Part shown: piece by piece, positions 6,308 to 6,745 of the stretch
Position numbering within the stretch: position 1 is the first letter of the stretch
How the letters are laid out: each line of letters starts with the position of its first letter
From: Paracoccaceae bacterium
GTDB lineage: Bacteria; Pseudomonadota; Alphaproteobacteria; Rhodobacterales; Rhodobacteraceae
Length of the DNA: 6,745 nt
Direction: 5' to 3'
Assembly (NCBI GenBank): GCA_007119835.1
Contig: SKOX01000156.1
Coordinates: 1 to 6,745, forward strand
Translations under genes and position numbers: made by a program
Notes under the pieces: generated by a model
The model's input: the letters and a program-made list of their open reading frames with translations, nothing else
Told to the model about the DNA's origin: nothing
Databases searched by the model: none

Positions 6308-6745
6308 TCGGCAAGGTCAGGGGCGTGCTCGACTACCGGGCGAGCGACCACGTCCTCGTGGACACCGGCGGCGTCGGCTACCTGGTCTACTGTTCGGAGC
6401 GGACGCTGGCGGCCCTGCCGGCGCCCGGCGGTGCGGTGGCGCTTTTCACCGACCTCGTCGTCCGGGAGGACCTCATGCAGCTCTACGGCTTCGCGACGCT
6501 CGCCGAGCGGGAGTGGCACCGGCTTCTGATGACGGTCCAGGGCGTCGGCGCGCGGGCGGCGCTCGCGATCCTCGGTGCGCTCGGCACCGATGGCCTGTCG
6601 CGGGCGGTGGCGCTGGGCGACGCGGCCGCGATCCGGCGGGCGCCCGGGATCGGCCCGAAGATCGCCGAGCGCATCGTGCTGGAGCTCAAGCGTAAGGCGC
6701 CCACCCTGATGGCCATGGGTGCCGCCGGGGCCAGGCCGGCCGCGG
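6304..6745 (+). CDS. ruvA: Holliday junction DNA-binding protein RuvA, 5' part (cut by window end)
   Basis: The frame opens with GTG at 6304 inside the ruvC stop and stays open to the window end, giving 147 residues of a protein usually near 200. RuvA binds Holliday junctions as a tetramer and loads the RuvB motor for branch migration. The start [10 protein letters not shown] is the family N-terminus of the OB-fold domain I. Glu55 and Asp56 in [10 protein letters not shown] match the acidic pin residues of E. coli RuvA. Domain II shows its two helix-hairpin-helix motifs, [13 protein letters not shown] (78-90) and [16 protein letters not shown] (114-129). The flexible linker begins near 133, and domain III, which contacts RuvB, lies beyond the window. 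A GTG start with a 4-base overlap implies coupling to ruvC. ruvB would be expected next. Confidence 0.95.
   Translation, partial: MIGKVRGVLDYRASDHVLVDTGGVGYLVYCSERTLAALPAPGGAVALFTDLVVREDLMQLYGFATLAEREWHRLLMTVQGVGARAALAILGALGTDGLSRAVALGDAAAIRRAPGIGPKIAERIVLELKRKAPTLMAMGAAGARPAA

Noticed and set aside
1..6745. CRISPR array, insertion sequence, tRNA, phage or defence system
   Set aside because: I saw no regularly spaced repeats, transposase motifs, terminal inverted repeats, tRNA-like folds or defence domains. The window is housekeeping DNA apart from the pseudogene.

Overview
This 6.7 kb window reads as ordinary chromosome of a GC-rich (about 70%) alphaproteobacterium. The S4 protein (207 residues, rpsD standing alone outside a large ribosomal operon), the HmuQ-like heme monooxygenase, the homospermidine synthase, the MsrA N-terminus and the ruvC-ruvA arrangement all resemble alphaproteobacterial versions. 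I cannot narrow it with confidence beyond the class; Rhodospirillales- or Rhizobiales-like lineages would fit. All real genes lie on the + strand. The long minus-strand reading frames are GC-driven shadows.

Layout: (1) 1-650, the 3' part of an RtcB-type RNA ligase with a four-cysteine zinc-ribbon-like insert. (2) 651-887, a spacer with a perfect 10-bp direct repeat. (3) 888-1196, a small IsdG/HmuQ-type heme-degrading monooxygenase with its catalytic triad intact. (4) 1197-1375, a good sigma70-type promoter and a structured leader in front of rpsD. (5) 1376-1999, rpsD. (6) 2010-2439, the wreck of an alpha/beta hydrolase, with three frames in play and the middle of the gene missing. (7) 2516-3937, homospermidine synthase, whose open frame runs back into the wreck but whose real start is at 2516. 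(8) 3983-4025, a strong stem-loop. (9) 4112-4762, msrA. (10) 4843-5721, prmA. (11) 5795-6307, ruvC. (12) 6304 to the window end, ruvA, overlapping ruvC by 4 bases and cut by the window edge.

The genes are mostly unrelated housekeeping functions: RNA ligation/repair, heme iron release, ribosome assembly (S4) and ribosomal protein modification (PrmA on L11), polyamine synthesis, repair of oxidised methionine, and Holliday-junction processing (RuvC and RuvA). Only ruvC-ruvA is clearly one translationally coupled operon. The other genes have spacers of about 75-240 bases (more in front of hss, where the pseudogene lies) and probably their own promoters.

I found no evidence for a previously undescribed multi-gene system. 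The points most worth a second look are the alpha/beta hydrolase pseudogene, the zinc-ribbon insert in RtcB and the structured rpsD leader.
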